Assembly: GCF_003583925.1 (NCBI RefSeq)
Contig: NZ_QYCN01000021.1
Coordinates: forward strand, 28,227-72,494
DNA from: Hymenobacter rubripertinctus
Lineage (GTDB): Bacteria; Bacteroidota; Bacteroidia; Cytophagales; Hymenobacteraceae
Length of the DNA: 44,268 nt
Reading direction: 5' to 3'
Positions 40,121 through 44,268 of the stretch are shown in pieces; the stretch's first letter is position 1; each line of letters begins with the position of its first letter. The notes beneath the pieces are model-generated. The model worked only from the letters and a program-made list of their open reading frames with translations, had not been told where the DNA came from and ran no database searches. A program made the translations under genes and the position numbers.

Positions 40121-42178
40121 TTATTGGCCGGACCGATAAATGCTGATGCGCCCGACGGTCAGTTCGCTGCCCTTGGGCAAGGGGTTTTTGGTTCTGATCT
40201 GAACATAAAGCGCCGCCACATCCAGGCGGTCGGCCAGGTTCAGCTCGTCCACTACACTGGTAATGTTGAACGTGTAGGTAAGGCCAGAGCCGCCGTGCGA
40301 ACTATTCTTCATGGAAGCCATGCGGATGCCGAACAACGACACCGCCCCAACAAACTTGTTTCTGACGTAAACCGACAGAATGTTGGAGTTGCTGGTGCCA
40401 GTCACGTTTTCCAGCACCAGATACATCTCGTCGGGGATGGTCGCAGGATTGGTGAAGCTGTTGACCACGGTTCTCAAGCCAGCGCTATCAAACTTTACTG
40501 CGGCGCGCGTGGTGCCACTTTTCAGCACGATGGAGGTGGCGCTGGCCCCCACCATTTCCTGTTGACTGCCGCTCGGTGCCATTGCGTTGGGGGTGTTTGC
40601 CGCCGCTGCCATGGCAACCATTCGCTGGGCAAGAACGGCTTTGGGCGGGGGCGTAGTGCTGTACGATGTCAGCGAGAGGTCATCGTAGGTGTAGGAGTAG
40701 GGGGCACCATTGTAATACGTCAGGTGCATTGTATCCTGCATCTCACCCGGCGTGTAATACCAGGGAGTGCCGGCCGCGTCCAGGGGCATGGCAAACTGTG
40801 AATTGCCGTTGGCCGCCGGACCAGCCAGCCAGTCCGGGTCCGTTGGGTTGGCGTTGTTGCCCGTAACGTTCCACGCGCACCACATCCGGTCGATATTGGC
40901 GTGATGCAGGAAAAACACCGGGTCGAGACCGGCAGTGCCGGGGTCGGCCATAAGTCCTTCGTATTCTTCGGTCGGCGTTGTAGTCAGGTACACCGTTATA
41001 GCGCCGATGTTATCCGTTAATCCGGCCCCGTAGGCGCCGGTCAGGTCATCGTTGATGCATAGCTCCAGCAGGCCACTAACGTCATTGGGCACCACCGAGC
41101 CGTCCTCAATGAGAAACGGGGCGCCCCCGTTTACGCGGCCGACCAGGGCGCCCATTGGCACGCCTGTTACGGGGTAGCTCGTCTGGCCCGACGGTACCAT
41201 AACAGTAGGGGAGCCGTTGGCGTCGTACAACTGGCCGGCATTATCGTGCGGATCGGCCGTCCATTTGCCGGAATCGTAGGCAATCCAGAGGATGAGGCCC
41301 GGCTGGATGTTCATCTCCACCGATTGCCACGGCAGATTCGCCTGAACCGTAAACGTAATAGGACCATCCTGCGACCATTCCTGCCCTTTGAGTCCGCCCA
41401 CCATGCTGTGGGTGAAGTTGTGAGGATTTGATTCCAGGTCGCCAAAGCCATTGTTGTTGTGGCTGAACCCTGTTTTCTGCCCTCCATAATTGAAGCCGAA
41501 GATGTTGCCGGGTCCTAGCTGACCAGGCGTTGTGGCATCATGGTAGGCCGTATCCCACTGACATTCGTCGTTGATGCTGGTCGTCGTGCTGGGTCCTACT
41601 ACCAGGCATACCTGGCTCGGATTGCCGTAGGGGCCGTAGCGCTCCGGGCAATACAGCGGGTTCGGCGAGCCGTCCGGCAGTTCGGTCAGCATGAATGCCG
41701 GGGGAATGTAGTTTTGCCGGTAATCCGGGGATTGATCCAGGTAATTCCAGTACGGGAAAGCCCAATCGGCCGGCCCGCCCAGCCCGACGATAATACCGCG
41801 CAGCATATTTTCCAGGGCAACCAGATAGCCCCGGTGCCACGGCGGAAAAAACCAGGTGCCATGCTGACACTGGTTCCAGAACAAGGCCATTTGCCGCGGC
41901 TGGGGCAGCGAGTCAAGGTCCGCTGCGGTGGGAATGGAGGTAATCTGCTTCCAGTTGGGGTAGCCCGTGGGGGCGGAGCCGGTGCCGAAATAATCGGTCA
42001 GGTATTGCCCGTGAATAGCCGCATAGAACCACCAGCTCGTTGGGTCGCTGATGGGCCGGGACTTCAGTACGCCCACCCCTTTGGCATACCAGTATAAGGT
42101 CGTGTAGCCGCCTTTGGCATCCGTAAACTGGCCCCCGTTATTGGCAGACCAGGCATTTTTTCTGGAAAAGGTAGTCAT
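40121..42178 (-). CDS. Tyrosinase with inserted LecA (PA-IL)-like domain
   Basis: A 685-residue type-3 copper enzyme (phenol hydroxylation/catechol oxidation). CuA ligands: His56 (AAIHGQY), His106 ([12 protein letters not shown]) and His115. CuB: His253 and His257 ([12 protein letters not shown]) and His425/426 ([16 protein letters not shown]). Between VGG (262) and GLMADPGT (409), where normal tyrosinases have a short loop, lie about 140 residues. These read as a PA-IL/LecA-like jelly roll: [52 protein letters not shown]. The C-terminal 150 residues form a beta domain ([27 protein letters not shown]) like those closing plant-type polyphenol oxidases. No signal peptide is visible. ATG 42178. 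Confidence 0.93.
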   Translation of the reverse strand: MTTFSRKNAWSANNGGQFTDAKGGYTTLYWYAKGVGVLKSRPISDPTSWWFYAAIHGQYLTDYFGTGSAPTGYPNWKQITSIPTAADLDSLPQPRQMALFWNQCQHGTWFFPPWHRGYLVALENMLRGIIVGLGGPADWAFPYWNYLDQSPDYRQNYIPPAFMLTELPDGSPNPLYCPERYGPYGNPSQVCLVVGPSTTTSINDECQWDTAYHDATTPGQLGPGNIFGFNYGGQKTGFSHNNNGFGDLESNPHNFTHSMVGGLKGQEWSQDGPITFTVQANLPWQSVEMNIQPGLILWIAYDSGKWTADPHDNAGQLYDANGSPTVMVPSGQTSYPVTGVPMGALVGRVNGGAPFLIEDGSVVPNDVSGLLELCINDDLTGAYGAGLTDNIGAITVYLTTTPTEEYEGLMADPGTAGLDPVFFLHHANIDRMWCAWNVTGNNANPTDPDWLAGPAANGNSQFAMPLDAAGTPWYYTPGEMQDTMHLTYYNGAPYSYTYDDLSLTSYSTTPPPKAVLAQRMVAMAAAANTPNAMAPSGSQQEMVGASATSIVLKSGTTRAAVKFDSAGLRTVVNSFTNPATIPDEMYLVLENVTGTSNSNILSVYVRNKFVGAVSLFGIRMASMKNSSHGGSGLTYTFNITSVVDELNLADRLDVAALYVQIRTKNPLPKGSELTVGRISIYRSGQ

Positions 42179-42298
42179 GTGATGGTGTTAAAATGGTTGT
42201 GGTTTTAGTGGTAGGGGATAGGGTTCCAGCTTCGGAGCAGGCATCAGCCAATGAATGAGCCGGCACGGGGTGGCGGCGCCGGGCTGGGGCGGCAAAGG

Positions 42299-43564
42299 CT
42301 AGTTCGAGGGGGCGGAAAGCGCGCCGATACGTTGTCCCATCAGTACCGAAATGCTGCCCAACACGCCCGGCTCAAACAGCAGAATATTCAGCGAGCCACC
42401 GTAGGCAAAATACCCCAGCTCCTGGCCTTTTTTTACCGGAACAGGCGTGCCCCCGGGCTTTACATACGACGACGCATTGCCCACCACCGAAGGATGAATG
42501 GAGCTGATGGTGTTCAGCCCCACCGGAATCATCGCCACACAGCCGTATTTTTCGGTTTTAATGATAAAGTACGCCCGGTGAAAATCCTCGAATATGCTGA
42601 AATTAGTGTCGCTTTCGCCAATATCCCCTTCATTAAACCAGTGCTCCCCATCCATGATGCCGTTATAAATTCCGGGAACATCCATGCCTTCCACTAACTG
42701 CCCCGTAACGGGCGCATGATAGCGGTGGTAGTTCGTCGGCATCAGCACGCAGGATAAAGCGGTGCCACCGACGAATTTTTTGGCATACGCCGAGTTATTT
42801 AACAGCTCCGCAACGTTTATTTCGCGGGTCTTTACCGGCAGCGTTGTCTTCAGCGTAAGATCAGACGCCATGAAATTGATTTCCGTATCCGCTGATGCTA
42901 CCAGAATGCTGTCATCATCCGGGTGGGAAATCGGGCGCGGATTATTTGCCAGGTTCAGACTGCGCGAGAAGAATTCGTTAAACGTTTTGTATCCCTCCGC
43001 CGGTACGACATAGTCTTTGAGCGAAGGCCCCACGAATTTCAGCCATTCAGTGAGATAATAGATGGATTCCGGAGAATCCATGAAGTTGCCGCGCTCTTTA
43101 ACAAAGCGCACCGACCAGTTAAATATTTCGGCTGAGTACGTTGTGGCCGCACCGCTTTTGCTCTGGAGTTTATTCAGAAAATAAAATCCCTGCGGATTAT
43201 TCAGGTACAGAAACGTCAGCGGAACAATGAATCCCAGACCGCTGGATGGCTGGGGCAAAAACGTGAACCATTTATCGAAGTAGTTGACGAAATCGTCGAT
43301 GGACGTGCCTGTCCAGGGATTTTCCTGTTGCGTTCCCAACTCCATCACAAACGGGTCCAAATGGGCTATGGCGTCGTTGTAGGCCGCTACCACTACCGGA
43401 TTGGCTGCGATGATGCGCAACTCACCCATGAGTTGGTTCATGGGCGCCGTATGCGGCGGGTAATAGCCCGCGGGAAAGAAGCTTGCCAGGGCATTGCCCG
43501 GCGAATTGTGCAATAGCATTGGGTCTTGCTGGTTCATAATGACGGATTTGTTTGGTGTCCTCAT
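42299..43564 (-). CDS. PsiD-like pyruvoyl-dependent decarboxylase (phosphatidylserine decarboxylase family)
   Basis: A 421-residue member of the PSD family. Core signs: YKTFNEFFSRSLN, VASADTEINFM (Asp226 of the self-cleavage triad), PTNYHRYHAPVTGQ (His280/283), and YFAYGGSLNILLF with Ser391, which would cleave itself to form the pyruvoyl group. Membrane PSDs lack the 180-residue N-terminal region seen here (WTGTSIDDFVNYFDKWFTFL, LYLNNPQGFYFLNKL). That region matches the helper domain of PsiD-type L-tryptophan decarboxylases, so a free aromatic amino acid is a likelier substrate than lipid. First gene of the tyrosinase cluster. ATG 43564 is used; ATG 43537 is an alternative. Confidence 0.82.
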   Translation of the reverse strand: MRTPNKSVIMNQQDPMLLHNSPGNALASFFPAGYYPPHTAPMNQLMGELRIIAANPVVVAAYNDAIAHLDPFVMELGTQQENPWTGTSIDDFVNYFDKWFTFLPQPSSGLGFIVPLTFLYLNNPQGFYFLNKLQSKSGAATTYSAEIFNWSVRFVKERGNFMDSPESIYYLTEWLKFVGPSLKDYVVPAEGYKTFNEFFSRSLNLANNPRPISHPDDDSILVASADTEINFMASDLTLKTTLPVKTREINVAELLNNSAYAKKFVGGTALSCVLMPTNYHRYHAPVTGQLVEGMDVPGIYNGIMDGEHWFNEGDIGESDTNFSIFEDFHRAYFIIKTEKYGCVAMIPVGLNTISSIHPSVVGNASSYVKPGGTPVPVKKGQELGYFAYGGSLNILLFEPGVLGSISVLMGQRIGALSAPSN

Positions 43565-44158
43565 TGGATAGCTAGGCCACGGTATTGGCCTTGGTCAAGA
43601 GGCCGAATTAAGGCAACCGTGCGCTGGCTGTTTTTTCAGGGCCCTCAGCTTTCCACCAAGACTTAGGGGAAAATTCGCATCGGCACCGATCCGCTCGTGC
43701 CAGCGCTTGTAAGGGCTGATGCGCGGCGCGTAAGCCGGCAGCAGCGGCGCAGAACCCGTAGGCAGACCGGGGTACACTCACTCGCCGGGAGGAATGGCAG
43801 AAAAGCCCCAGCGCTACGGCGGGAGGCTGGCTGGAACCCAGAAACGGTGGTGGAGGTGTTTCACGCGAACATGCTAAACCCATCGGCGAGAGACGCCGAC
43901 AGGGAACTTGTTAGCAAAGGCGTGAAAGAGGAGGGCGGCGGGAGCGGGGGCCGAGGAACCCAAGGGGTTACGGCATGGGCGATAATACAGAATATTTAAG
44001 TTATTAAATTTTTAAGGGAGGTGACGACAGTGTACTATTTTTTATATGACTTGAATAATAGCTGGGTATTGTTGTGCTAAATCATTGAGGGGCAAAAGCA
44101 TACTCGGCAATAAAAAACGGGCGGTGGTATAATGCGGGGTGAGTAGTATCTTACTCCC
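43565..44158. other. Gap before the transposase; no supported gene
   Basis: The first 400 bases are GC-rich with only short open frames on both strands and no start/RBS/domain I can support. From about 43990 the sequence becomes AT-rich (TTAAGTTATTAAATTTTTAAG), consistent with the left flank and end of an insertion element. GACAGTGTACTATTTTTT near 44024-44041 could be its terminal repeat, but the other end is outside the window. Confidence 0.4.
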
Positions 44159-44268
44159 ATGCTTCAGACCACGTTGACGTGTGGCAAGTGCAGCAGTGCT
44201 GACTTGCGCAAGAACGGCAGCCGCCACGGCCAGCCCAAATACCAGTGCAAAGCCTGCCGCCACCAAGC
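44159..44268 (+). CDS. Transposase N-terminus with zinc ribbon (IS1-like), cut by window end
   Basis: The ATG at 44159 opens MLQTTLTCGKCSSADLRKNG and continues SRHGQPKYQCKACRHQ to the last base. The four Cys (CGKC and CKAC) and the 'KNG...G...KYQCKAC' spacing are the zinc ribbon that begins IS1-type and related transposases, used to bind the element's ends. Only 36 residues are visible, so family assignment is provisional. It lies 595 bases upstream of the tyrosinase cluster's first gene, in the opposite orientation. Confidence 0.75.
   Translation, partial: MLQTTLTCGKCSSADLRKNGSRHGQPKYQCKACRHQ

Noticed and set aside
42299..43564. Ordinary phosphatidylserine decarboxylase (psd)
   Set aside because: The 180-residue N-terminal region and the LGST site replaced by GGS-Leu are unlike the short Bacteroidota Psd, and the neighbour is a tyrosinase rather than pssA.
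43697..43999. Possible small gene in the gap before the transposase
   Set aside because: It is Arg/Gly-rich with no fold signal, and overlapping frames on the other strand are equally plausible. No start context supports it.
1..44268. tRNA, rRNA, riboswitch or replication origin
   Set aside because: No cloverleaf, rRNA segment, recognised riboswitch or dnaA-box cluster was recognised by eye; a covariance-model scan would be needed to exclude small RNAs.

Overview
The window is GC-rich chromosomal DNA from a Bacteroidota bacterium, most likely a pigmented cytophagale close to Hymenobacter. The evidence is the long three-domain form of IspG, a type III glutamine synthetase, a Porin_10-type outer-membrane protein, a secreted protein family that public databases name 'asparagine synthetase B', a CrtA-like carotenoid oxygenase, and repeated TAnnTTTG (-7) promoter boxes, often TACCTTTG. 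No rRNA, tRNA or CRISPR array was seen. Genus-level assignment is inference.

Layout. 1-10.4 kb: end of an unknown gene, a small coiled-coil gene, lpxK overlapping a porin gene, miaE, a small secreted protein, the 'AsnB-like' secreted protein, an ABC permease, a frameshifted DUF3298-like lipoprotein with a decayed relative behind it, and an XRE-type regulator. 10.4-11.7 kb: mtaB. 11.9-14.0 kb: a sharply AT-rich island holding a 55-residue peptide gene, a strong hairpin terminator, and two tandem, distantly related proteins of about 300 residues; the first has HEAT-like C-terminal repeats. 14.1-23.1 kb: an LTA-synthase-type sulfatase, glnA type III, small conserved proteins, a quinone oxidoreductase and an SDR protein. 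23.4-28.0 kb: ispG with a captured repeat, a SUKH-like protein, a hicBA toxin-antitoxin pair, another SDR protein and an NTF2-like secreted protein. 28.1-36.9 kb: acyl-CoA ligase, two small genes, an HNH nuclease, leuS with an AT-rich internal segment, and a SWIM zinc-finger protein. 36.9-39.2 kb: CrtA-like oxygenase, PNPOx-like protein and ACP phosphodiesterase.

39.2-43.6 kb: a co-directional minus-strand cluster of a PsiD-like pyruvoyl decarboxylase, a tyrosinase with a LecA (PA-IL)-like domain inserted inside its copper-binding fold, and a DUF2182 membrane protein. Together they suggest an aromatic amine/catechol pathway with a copper enzyme that binds a sugar or surface. The window ends inside the start of a transposase gene.

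The two strongest candidates for undescribed biology are the peptide/HEAT island (11.9-14.0 kb) and the tyrosinase-lectin/decarboxylase cluster (39.2-43.6 kb). Gene borders are also decorated with long, near-perfect palindromic repeats, and one repeat family has entered the ispG reading frame as three 15-residue units.
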